Assembly: GCA_030248225.1 (NCBI GenBank)
Contig: JASANE010007489.1
Location: forward strand, 1 to 64,000
DNA: 64,000 nucleotides
From: Trileptium ribeirensis
Taxonomy: Eukaryota > Nematoda > Enoplea > Enoplida > Thoracostomopsidae
Reading direction: 5' to 3'
The translations under genes and the position numbers were made by a program. How positions within the stretch are numbered: the first letter of the stretch is position 1; every line of letters starts with the position of its first letter. Shown here in pieces: positions 32,927 through 44,800 of the stretch. The notes beneath the pieces were generated by a model that saw nothing but the letters and a program-made list of their open reading frames with translations, did not search any database and was not told where the DNA came from.

Positions 32927-33602
32927 ACTAGTAAAATATTTATATGTAAGTGAATCTTTTCGAGAGCAGGGATTAAAAACGCCCACTTTTAAGCTAAAAT
33001 TAAGAAAATTTTTATTATTTTGTCTATATCGTGATAACCGCTAACGAGATGTGATAAAAAATACTAGCAATATATTTATATGTAGTGGATTTTTTCGAGA
33101 GCAGGGATTAAAAACGCCCACTTTTAAGCTAAAATTAAGAAAATTTTTATTATTTTGTCTATATCGTGATAACCGCTAACGAGATGTGATAAAAATACTA
33201 GTAAAATATTTATATGTAAGTGGATTTTTTCGAGAGCAGGGATTAAAAACGCCCACTTTTAAGCTAAAATTAAGAAAATTTTTATTATTTTGTCTATATC
33301 GTGATAACCGCTAACGAGATGTGATAAAAAATACTAGTAAAATATTTATATGTAAGTGGATTTTTTCGAGAGCAGGGATTAAAAACGCCCACTTTTAAGC
33401 TAAAATTAAGAAAATTTTTATTATTTTGACTATATCGTGATAACCGCTAACGAGATGTGATAAAAAATACTAGTAAAATATTTATATGTAAGTGGATTTT
33501 TTCGAGAGCAGGGATTAAAAACGCCCACTTTTAAGCTAAAATTAAGAAAATTTTTATTATTTTGTCTATATCGTGATAACCGCTAACGAGATGTGATAAA
33601 AA
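32927..33602. repeat. Five-unit tandem array, 135-136 bp period
   Basis: CGAGAGCAGGGATTAAAAAC recurs at 32961, 33096, 33231, 33367 and 33503. Units are almost identical, with single-base differences and a variable run of A, so the array is young. Confidence 0.9.
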
Positions 33603-34074
33603 TTTTAATTCTACAGGTGATATAGGATATTGCTGTTGTTACATAAACTTGCGACTGATTGGCAATGTCTGGTTTAAAGTTTGACATAGTCTTAGTGTTA
33701 TTTATCACTTATGGTTTAAGAATGTTTGGTCTATTTAGTGCAAGAATGCACTATGTACAGCGATTTCGGATTTGGTTTCAAAATATGGTGTACAACATTT
33801 TATATACCAGAATTCGACTAAATGTTGCTTTTGTCGGCAAATACAATGATCTGATTTAAACTGCGACTTTCAGGAAACATGCATTAAACGAGTTTACTGG
33901 ACATCTGTTACCTTGTAAGTAGGTGTCATTGTGCTTTGTTACAGCTAAACAATAATTAACTCTGACGCTAAACCCAATGTTGCCAAGGAAGCATGTGGTT
34001 TATTATGATGGTGACGTTGTCAGGTTTACCGAAATTTGTGAATATCGAAAAATTAATATTTAAGCAATGCATAA

Positions 34075-34547
34075 TGCGGAGTTCACGGTATAATGTCCCC
34101 GCTGTTTGGAATTTTTGTCCCACTGTAGTAGCCACCCTACCGAATAGACAGTCAGAACCACATACATACCGTAAGTCAATTTAGGCGGGTGTGCGATACA
34201 CCCTTGGCTACAGTATTATTTGTTTACGGTGTCTTAGACACCCTTAGGTACTAACTTGGCGCGCATTAACTGTAGCTGCCGCCGTCTGTCGCTAATGCGG
34301 TGTATTAATCAACTGTGCTGTGTAATTTTTTTAGAAATATTTGTACCTAAACCATATGAATATTGACGAGATAATACCGGGCACCGTCAATAAAGCTGTA
34401 AAGAAGAAACACTGTGCTTGACTCCATCGAGAAGGAGCAATGCCACTACAGAGCTACCCTTGAAAAATTTATAAAACACAGGAGGTGCCTGACAATGTGT
34501 TTTTACATAGGTTCCAAACGTTGGTCCATTATAACGTAAACTCCGTA
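34075..34547 (+). mobile_element. PIF/Harbinger-like MITE, copy 1
   Basis: Inverted ends TGCGGAGTTCACGGTATAAT and its imperfect complement, with internal blocks shared by all copies (TGTCCCC near the left end, TTCCAAACGTTGG near the right). Flanked by TAA on the left and TTA on the right. No coding capacity. Confidence 0.8.
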
Positions 34548-37500
34548 TTATAGCTGATAAATATTCTTTTTCGAATGAATAATAGAGCAAAACAGCCGAT
34601 TGTGTGTCAAAACAACGTAAATATTGCTGTTGATACGAAAACTGCGATTGTCTGACGGTATAGGGCTTAAATCTTGACAGTTTGTGTGTCTTTAGGCTCT
34701 GTCTACATCATCAATATTTTCCCCAATATCTGGAAAATTACATGCCATGTAAGTACGTGTTATTGTGCTTTGTTACAGCCAGGCTGTAATTAACATTATC
34801 GCTGAAGTTCAACGGTCCCAGCGAGAGATCTAGTCTATTACGATCATAACATTGTCAGGATTAGGGAATTTTTTTTAACCTCGACAAAACATTTACGCAA
34901 TCATAATATCTAGCGAATAACTTTTTTCAACTTACCAGTAGAGCAAAAACAATCGACTTGGTGTCACAATAACGTAGTTATTTCTGTTGTTATCAAAATT
35001 TGTGATTGATTAACTGCATACGGTATAATGCTTGAAACTGTTGTATCTGTAAACTCTATGTTATATCTTAAATATTTTCCAAATACCGGTGACACCATGG
35101 AATGAAATGTACAAAAACATTAATTTGGACCAAAATTCGTGTATATATTTTAAAGTTATCACCAGTTATTGGCTTGGGATATCTAGATTTATCTGGCCCA
35201 TGATTTCATTTTGCACCTGTAGGTAGTCTGTGGGGTCTGCGGCAGAAGCATGCCGTTGACATCATTGCATTTTAGATTTGGATTAGAAATAAGGTGAAAA
35301 CATTTTCAGGGCTTGAATTGCACTACGTGTTGCCTTATTCACTGCATCTTTACACCCGAGCGGCCCAATTAGATTTAATGTCCAATTATATGTGATTATA
35401 CATTAAACAAATTTATTAGCTATCGGTTGTGATGTGTCTAAGTATTACACATCGTTTTGCCGAACAGGCAATAGTTGCCTCTCGGAACGTTTTAAACTAT
35501 TTTATTAACCGCAAGATAGTGCGGGTGCATAACAATTAATGAAACGACCATTCTCAGCTCTATCCTAGGTCAAACGATCAAAAATTTGATATTATAAGAT
35601 TTGTGCGTTTTCCAATACGTTAATTTTTAGTTCACGATTAATTAATATCGGCCAGTAATATAAGATGAATAGCAATGTTATTACTTAACTAAGTCTTAAT
35701 ATTTGAAAAGTTGGGAATGCTCATTTTCCAAACAGTTTCAATTGTGTTAACGATGCTACGAAGTACAGGTATTTAGTTTGTTTAAGTGTTTCCAGTTGAT
35801 CTTTTAGGGCATCACTTCCAGTTTTTAGCATTTCTGGTTTTGTAATGCAACTATATATGTATTCTATGATGCGACAGAACATTTTCTTTCTCTTGTCAGA
35901 GGACTGGTTCGTGATGGCGCAAGAGCCCGTTGTAGATAATTTACCCAAGCTCTGTTACGATAATCTCTGTAGTCATCTTGGTCTCGGTAATCTTTGTGGT
36001 AATATGCTTTATAATTTAACTGCGGTTTATAGCATAAAAGTACCTGTGATGACTACGGCAAAAGTCGCATGTTATCTTTCCTGTATCATGTGTGAGATCT
36101 ATTCCTGAAGTTCAAGCGTTTATAGTCGGACAATCGGTATTATCGTAAGTAATAAAGATTTCCATGATTTCGAGCACTGAAAAGTCTATCAAGTCTTCTG
36201 TGAATTCGTTCTATTTTTAAGTTATAATGAAAAGTGTCTTTATTTGGATTTTCTGGAGTGTTAAGTGTCTTTATTAAATCTGTGAGTGAAATTTTACTTG
36301 TTTAAATTCACTGAGATATGAAAGCAAAGTTGCGTGACTGTCGGGCAAGGTTATAATACAGCCTGTTTCATTCCGTCTAACTCAAGCGAGTAGTCAGAAC
36401 TTTTTGAACACAGTGTATGTTTCTGTGTCAGGTTAATGTTTTGTTTGTGCTTCGTATTTTTCAGTTAATTTTATTGCTTCCACAGAAATTTAGGTTACTT
36501 ATACGTCAAAAATTCTTAACCATTTCCCGCATTGAGCCACACGTTTGTAACAGCGTACTTTGCGACGTCAAGTGCTGGTTTTGTCCTGCAGCGTGTGTTT
36601 TACCATTCGCTGCTGTTCACTCGCAACGTGAGGTTACTTCAACAGCCGAGCAACAACTTTTACATAACATAGTAGCTAAGTACAGGACCCTCAGCGAAAT
36701 GATAACGTTGGGAAAAATACACAATATTTCATACGACAACTGGTTAAGTCTCGGTAGTTTGACACCTTATATGAAAAAAATTTTACGCAAAACAATCTCT
36801 AGCCTTTGAGTCTAAGTCGAACAAGGTAGACCCAGCTAAAATGTTTACAGCGTGGTCAGAGTCTGTAACATTCCCGGAATAAAGTTGTTTTTTGAGCTTT
36901 AGCTCATTACGTCTGAATTTTTACGTCCTGGCGCTTGCAGTGCCGTACAAAGTCCTCAATTAGTCAATTTTAGCTTCGTTTTGATTCTTTTGGCAAACCT
37001 GTATAGTATGTTTAATCGTTAGCGTTTAATATAAGTTCAAAAAGTTCGTACCATTTTCTTAAGTCTTCATTAAATTTGTCATAGCAAAATGATAAGTCAG
37101 CTATATACGAAAACGCAGCTGTTGCTGTGTTAATGCCAAAGTTTTATTCTCGTAGTGAAGTCAACATTTCATAAGTTTTCATTTGACTGTTGAGTAGCTG
37201 CGATATGTCATTATTTTGTTTATCAAAAACTCTTTCCATGCCTTCAGTACTATCTCGAGGTGTCACACTAGAAGGACTCGTCTGATCAATTGACTTTGTG
37301 CCTTTTTGCCATGTACCACGTGCACAGTGCCGGGGCGCTGTGAAGTGAAATGATGTGTACTATTACCGTTCGGAGGGAAGAAAATGTAAATCAAATAAAT
37401 GTGCAATCAACAAGTCCGTTTGAAGACAAAATATGTGAACCGGTCCCGCTCGAAGGAAAATGTGTTTACGAATTCCGTTCGAAAGAAAATATGTCAACGA

Positions 37501-38560
37501 GTTCCGTTCCAAAACAACTATAATTTAACGAGTTCCATTGATGTCTTCCGTAATCCGTGGGTCATTTTCCGGCACCAGCTATAGTATTAGGCAAAATTAG
37601 GTGTGTTAATCCGAGCAGTATTAACTGCGGTCAGGTAAGAACTCAAGTATAAAAATCTCTTATATTGTGTTTAGTTCTGTGTACGTATAGTCTTCTATGT
37701 AGTCCTATAAGTGCGTGGTTCAATCATTATAAGTGAGATACCGGTACAACTGGGTTACTGTTTGAAGATTTTTCAGTATAGTTATAGTGCAAGTACTGCT
37801 TAGGGTTGTGTTTGCCTTTTTAGCTAGTATCATTAATCTATTACATTAGAGTTACAATCTAATGTTGATAAAATTAATCTACCCAAATTAAAACACCAAC
37901 CCACCACCAACCACAAGCAAAAGTAAACTACATTCACTTCTCCAGTTGGGTCTCGCGCCACACCTTTTAACTTTTGAAGCTGTTCTTCAACTACAAGCAC
38001 CATTCCACTTTCACGCTTTCCACCATAGTCCAATAACCATAATTCTGAGCATGTGTACGTTTTTAAAAACATGAATTATTATAGTACAAGCACTGTTAAA
38101 ATTTAGGCTAAATACCGCCCACCATGTGTATTGCATGAGTAAACTTAAGCTGCGCCGCTTACCATCTTCTTTCATCGAAAGCTAACGCCATTCCGTGGTT
38201 CACTGAACACAAATTTCATTTTTGCATAAAAGAACAAAAATTATTTCGTTCCATACTTCATACATTATAATTTGAAAATATTCGCGAACACGTTGGCGTT
38301 AAAGTACAGGAGCCGAATTGCATTCGTTAATGTCGTTATGGAACAGAAAAATGTCGAAGTTGGATACGGCTATTGAAATCAGAGTTTTGTTCTTTATCAA
38401 CGTTTTGTACATGGTGTCAAAAGTATATGGTTGGTGGCGCACTTAACTTTACTCTTGAATAAGATATAGTAACAACAGCAATATCTATTCGATTGAGAAA
38501 CTGACATGGCTGTTTCTGCGCTCTGGTTTCGTTGGCAAAGGAGTTATCGGATAGGTTTTA

Positions 38561-39053
38561 TGCAGCGTTCACGTTATATTGTCTCCGCTTTTTGGAACTT
38601 TTGTCCCCCTGTAGTCGGTGCCCTACCGTATAGACAGTCAGGGTGCCATTCATACTGTAAATCGATTGCCGAAGGTGTACCACACATCCCTAGCTACTAC
38701 ATTTTTCTTGGCAGTGTCGTGTATACCCTTAGCTACCAATTTGGCGCGAATTAACTATAACGGACACCGGTTTATTAGTCAACTGTCCTGTGTAGTTCTT
38801 TTTAAGATTTACGATATTTGTATCTATCCCATACGAACACTGCTCAAATAATTCCGAACACTGTTAATAAAACTGCCAGAAAACACGGTGTGCCAAACAC
38901 TGTCGAGAAGTGGTAATACGCGTAACTAGCTACCTTTAAAAAATTTATTAAAAACATGGGGTGTCTAAGACGCCCTGCTGTCAACAGTGTGCCTGACGCT
39001 GTGTGGTGTACATAAGTTCCAAACGTTGGGGATATTATAACGTGAACGCTGCA
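38561..39053 (+). mobile_element. PIF/Harbinger-like MITE, copy 2
   Basis: Ends TGCAGCGTTCACGTTAT and ATAACGTGAACGCTGCA, flanked by a perfect TTA duplication (38558-38560 and 39054-39056). The 3 bp TWA duplication is the hallmark of PIF/Harbinger MITEs. Confidence 0.85.
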
Positions 39054-41687
39054 TTAGGCCTGTATGTTGCGATAGATCAAATCGTTATGTTGTAATGTTA
39101 AAATTTTTACCACATAACTTTTACTGCTACAATTTTATAAACAGAAACAACAAAATTGTACTCGATTTTGGTGTAAAACTGAGAGTTGATTATATCCTGG
39201 TCATGGAAAAGGAGACATATGAATAATTGTCTTTAATTTAATATCACGTGTCAACGTTTAAACGCTTAAACGCTAAAAATGAGGTTATCCGAACATCCGT
39301 TCATGAGCTGTAGGCATTGTTGCAATGCAATCTTGCATTACTGTAGTAAACCAATAAACATGATGCATCTTTCGTTGACACAAAAATTTGCAATTATATA
39401 TGTTTGATTTGGCGTTTTATAGAATATGTTCCTTGGAGTAGTATCTGTCACAATATACTTAATGAAAAAATGTGCTATGGTTATCATTGTTTCTAACTTG
39501 GAAGACAATGTCGCGTGCATAACTGAGTTTAGGAAACAGACAGTTCGGAGCTATATCTATTACGAATTAATGTCTGCTATTACGCCGCGTAAACGCCTTG
39601 GGATATATAAGGTTTCTTTGTTGTTCTAAAATATGTTTTAGCAATATCCATATATACAGGAAATAATATCTAGAACATTTATGAGTAAAACGACAATTTT
39701 AGTATGAATAAAAGTTTAAACTATGAAAAATTATTAATAAAGTTTTTACGTTGAAAATCAAAATAGTTTTTGATTTTAGTTCCGCAGTAGATTTCTGAAA
39801 TTATTTATATTATAATCTATTTTGCAATTATTCAAACCTGGCTAGTGATGTTGTATTAAGGCTGCTGTGTCGAACAATAAAACGGATATTTCGGTAGAAA
39901 AAAATCGGAGTTTCGCAAATATTTATTATATCCTGAATATAACTCAGTGCATTATATATAGCATGACATACAACATAACAGGAGTTTTTGGTCATAACGA
40001 GATAAATGTTCGTCGAATATATATGCAGAGTGTAGGCAGGAATATAGTATTACTTAATTGCCATTCGTTGGCGAAAACAGTTTATATGTGTCATTGAATC
40101 ATTTGTAAAATTTATGGATATACTTGTGCGGATGAGTTATTCAGTGTTTGCACCTAGTACTCAGTTGAAAATTTATAAATGTGCAGTTTGAACACCAAAA
40201 TGGCACATTTATCGGCATGGCATTTTGTAAGGTTTGGTACAGTTAAGTTCAAAATTTGTGCTTTTTTATTCAACCATTTAACGTCTTTTTATGACGAGCA
40301 TAGTATTAATAGTAAGATTAATTTGCACTATTCAGAATAATAAATCACGACCAGGGTTTACATCATTTACGAGAAAATCTGACCTCCTAACGGTTTTAAG
40401 CACAATTGCTGTGTTGCTGGCTCTAAAATAGATCATTTAATGCCTCAACTACTGTCATCCTTCGTTCACTTGGAACGTTTCTTGTTTCTCGCAGTTTTGA
40501 TTAATATATGGTTATTACAAACATCTGACTGATAGTGTTAATCGGTTCACACACCTTAAACCAAATGTCTATATTATAATTAAATTTAACTAATATATGT
40601 ACTTTTCATTCACTCGAAATTTTCGCATTCATGCGAATGTATCAGAGAATTTTGAAAAAGTGCGATGACCAGTCTCTGTGTCATATGCTTGTGGTTAGGG
40701 GCACGCAAACGTTATTCTGCGCAGTAATTAAAATATAATTAATAAACAACTTCTGCGGTATTTCATTGGCTCAGATTTCGCATAGGTGAGAACAGCGTGA
40801 ATGGTGCCATCTGATCCACCTGTGGAACCATTTCTGCTGGCTGAAACCATTCAAATTTGATCTTAGCGTGCAATACGATTATTCGAATTTTTTAATATAT
40901 CACGTAAACATTTGTTGACAATGTCAGATATCCAGTTTAGGCCACAATCAGAAATTTGCGTTTAACATTTTTACATTTTACATTTTTACATTTTATTTGT
41001 TGTGATAATAACTATTACTGCTAAAAAACAAACATGCTCAAAGGGCCAAAATTAAAAATCTAAATGTCTATGGAGCAACTGCTATGAGCCATGATGAAGG
41101 TTGCATTTTCTTTCGAGAACAATCTAGTATAAATCTTCGTTAGTAAGTGAACAATCAAGTAAGTACAGCTATTTACTTAATTAATTATTTACCTAAAATT
41201 TGTATGCTTTTCGGTAAATTGTTGATGAGACACTGGATATAATGTATTTTGATAATTTGCAGAAAGTGGCATTCAAAAGTTTATTCCAACTACTACTGTC
41301 TCCAGAATATTTTTGCTAGTATACATGAAAATTGTTTTAAACTACAAGTATATTTGTGCTTTTTTAATTACAACGCATTTCGCGTAATCAGTCCAGTACG
41401 AAATGACCGATTTGATTTTAACTCGGTGGTTATCATACGAAAACACTATGTCCAAGTAGTATTTAAATTGTACGTGAACAAAAATTTTTAGAGAAACAAC
41501 ACTATTTTCAGCTTGGAAGAGTAATTTTTCCCAATAGCGATATTAATCGTAATCATTCCAGCAAAAAAGTCACGTGGAATTGATACACCCCATTCGGTAC
41601 GGTAACATTATTCAAAATAGATTGGTGATAATAGATTAGATAAACTGTTTGTGATCAAGTAGTTTGTCGTGACGTTAATAATTTCAG

Positions 41688-41837
41688 TGGAAATACTAGT
41701 GGAGGCAGCATGAATCCGGTGCGATCGTTCGGACCTGCAGTCGCGTTCTCGATGACAGACAAACCGGCGTGGGACAAGCACTACGTTTACTGGGTCGGCC
41801 CAATTATTGGCAGCACGTTATCTGCGCTAATATTCAA
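41688..41837 (+). CDS. Aquaporin exon: second NPA-type box and helix 6
   Basis: The acceptor is TAATAATTTCAG and the donor GTTAGT. One base completes an upstream codon, then 49 codons plus AA. NPV stands in place of the second NPA. A MITE begins only ten bases after this exon. Confidence 0.9.
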
Positions 41838-44800
41838 GTTAGTATTATGGGGCGTCCACGTTATAATGATCCATCTGTTTGGAACGTGTCCCCCTGTAGC
41901 TGTGACCCTACCGTATTGACAGTCTGGGTCACGCGCATATTGTAAATCGATTTTCGAGGGCGTACGACACACCTCTAGTTACTGCATTTTTTGTTTACGG
42001 TGTCGTACACACCCTTAGCTACCAATTTCGCGTGAATTAACAGTAACGAACACCGTGCGTAGTTAATGCTATTTACTAGTCAGTTGTGATGAGTAGTTTA
42101 TTTCTAAATCTCGATATTTGTATCTAAACCGTATGCATCTTGACGAGATTATGCCAAACACCGTCAATAAAACTGCCAAGACATGGTGTGCTTGACACCG
42201 TCGAAAAGTGATGATACCCTAGCTAGCCACCCTTGAAAAAGTATAAAAACATGGGGATGTCTGAGACACTCTGTTGTCGACAGTGTGCCTGACAATATGT
42301 TTGGTACATAGCTTCCAAACGTTGGGAACATTATAACGTGAACTCCGCATTAGTCAAGAATGAATCTATAACCATGATACCATTCTTTACCTTAACCCGG
42401 GCGTCTTGTCATCGGTTAACTTTAAACTCATAGTACTCAACTTTGCCAATTGGTGGCTCTAACAGAATTATTTGTACTACTACATAGTGAAAAGGAAGGA
42501 TCTTGACTACCTGGAAACTTCGTGATTGAAACTGAAAAAGTTTGTGATGGGTAGGGTGAAGTGTTTGTGCGGTCTTTACAATTTAATCAAACGTGACCAC
42601 TTAACCAAACCACTAAACATTTCTATTCGAAAAACGTGGACAGTAATATTAACAGTTCTGCAACGATTTGTAAATCTTATAAATCTTGTAATAACGTTCG
42701 CTATTTTTTCACAAGATTCTATAAATTCTTTGTTACATACAAGTTTTATTAAAATTGTATTGTGGTGCAGTACAAGGGTCGTCGACATTTGGGCAGTTTT
42801 ATAGTTCAATTTATTTTAGCTGTACCTGATGGTAATTTAATTTAGTTTTGTTTAGATATGTCAATTGAGTTTTCAATTAGTGCAGTAAAATAATTTTTCA
42901 GAATAGTATGACACTCGGTAATGATACTGATGCATTTTACCTCATCTAACGATGCACACGTTTTTCGCCTTACCGCTCCGATAAAGGATGTAGAAAAGCT
43001 TACCTTCAAAGTATCTTGGAGATACATTTTACCTGCAAGACATTTTTGGGAATGTATCGGCTATCCCTCAGTGTGGTCAGTGGGGTTTGAATACCATGAG
43101 CGACAGTACATCCCGTGACAACACTGAAGAGTTGTTAGTACCCCGTATAATTCTTTCTCAAATCGAAAAAAAACATCATCTTCGGATAAAGAAAAGATGA
43201 TCTTGAGTTATAATCTTCTTGTTTTGGCTTTGCATAATCTTAATTTAATTTGGTTTTGCAGGCTAGGTTAAATAGCATTTAACTTTGATAATTTTATTCG
43301 ACGACTTCGACTGCGAAGACTGATTGGCATTTTGTTTTAAAATTTTAGACTCCTCTACGGTCCAGCTGACGAACGCTGGATTACATTCGAGCATGATCAT
43401 AAAATGCACGTTCACAAAGTTTCTGTGCCTCCAACACACAAAAGATCGATTGTAACCGGTGCCCGGCATCATGATTTTGATCGTCCTGCTTCTGGGACAA
43501 CGACGGCATTGGGAGCAATTGCTGAAGACGACGTTACGAATGGTACAGTTCCAATGGTGCAAATGACGCGGAGCCAACGTCCGAATATAATGCATTCACC
43601 ATCGGTATTACCGTTCTCTAAAGATAAACGTATGTTGTCTGTTTTAGATAGACGTATACCATAGGTGTCAACAGAAAGAGTAGGAGATTACCCTCTTAAG
43701 GTCTGATGTACCTCCTTTAGCCAAATCTACTCCCTCCCACAAAAGACTCCTCATCCCTCTCCCCCGCTTCGCGCCCAATACGCTGAAAATTTTATCAAAA
43801 AGACTGAAAATTGGAAAAAACGCGATAATTTTGCCAAAAAAAGGTGAAACAAGGAAAGATTCATCGCGAATTGGCCAAAGTTGGGGAAAATTTTAGTAAA
43901 ATTGGGAAAAAATTTGAGTTCTTATAAAATTTCAAAATATTGCATTTGTATAAATTTGAAAATATTTTTAAGTTAAGAAACATTTTAGAGTTTTTGAGTT
44001 TTATTAACTTATAGTTCTGCAACAAACGAAGTTATTCAGGTGTCGATTGTAAGGTAGTATGTTCGTCCAGTATTAAACTGTTATAATTACTTATGGATAG
44101 CAAGTGAATTGTAATTTTTTGCCTTTACCATCGTGATGGTAATTTATGTGAGTGAAGATATAGCTAGTTAACAGCCTATATTAATACTTTTATACAAAAT
44201 TAGTTTGAATTTAGCGAACTAACGTGCTGCACCGGAACTGATGGATTAGTAAAATTCATTTTGCCATATATTTGTATGGAAGCTTAATCTTGCATTGCAT
44301 GACTCCAAAATGAAGTGGAAATTGTCACCGTAGGCATATGATATATTGAACATTTGAGTTAAATTGTTAAAAGCGAGATATCGCAAATACGAAATTTAAA
44401 CAAATAATGTCGGCAAATCAGAATTTAGTGCTTCTTTGCACCCAGTTGTTGGACTTTGGACAATATAAATGATGAGCATATAATATCAAGACTACTACGC
44501 AGTGAAAATCTAAGCCGAATCGAAAACCAATTCGTAATCGCGCAAAAATAATACTAATATTTACATGTATTGCGGTGTTCAATATCAGCCTTGAGAGTTT
44601 TTCTTTTACAAAGTAATTGCAAATATCCTATTTAAATTTGAAGAGTTGATAAAGTTTCAACACAAAGTTATATACTAACGATAAAAGTTAACTTAGTGCT
44701 TCATTTTTTACATTTTAAAACGCTCTGTTTAACCGCTGCTCCTCAGGCAAAGGCATATCTGTAAGCACAATCATGCACGGTTCCTGAAGAACGCATAGAA

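Larger units (their letters stand above)
33603..41687. other. 8.1 kb stretch without supported exon
   Basis: The upstream aquaporin exons (helices 1-5 and first NPA box) should lie here or further upstream, but none was recognised. Open frames at 35845-36108 and 36417-36809 follow plausible acceptors but show no family features. MITE copies lie at 34075-34547 and 38561-39053. A loose short repeat of GTTCCGTTCGAAAGAAAA type lies at 37370-37530. Confidence 0.4.

Noticed and set aside
32927..33602. CRISPR-like array
   Set aside because: Units are head-to-tail repeats without unique spacers, and the DNA is eukaryotic.
33659..33859. Hydrophobic frame as an aquaporin helix exon
   Set aside because: No NPA box, no suitable splice borders, and poor resemblance to any aquaporin helix order.
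35845..36108. Possible aquaporin first exon (MAQEPVVDNL...)
   Set aside because: A plausible acceptor and ATG are present, but there is no membrane helix or aquaporin motif. Nothing links it to the exon at 41688.
36417..36809. 130-codon frame as an exon of an unknown gene
   Set aside because: It starts after an acceptor-like tract but shows no domain and no partner exons in phase; this length can arise by chance in this sequence.
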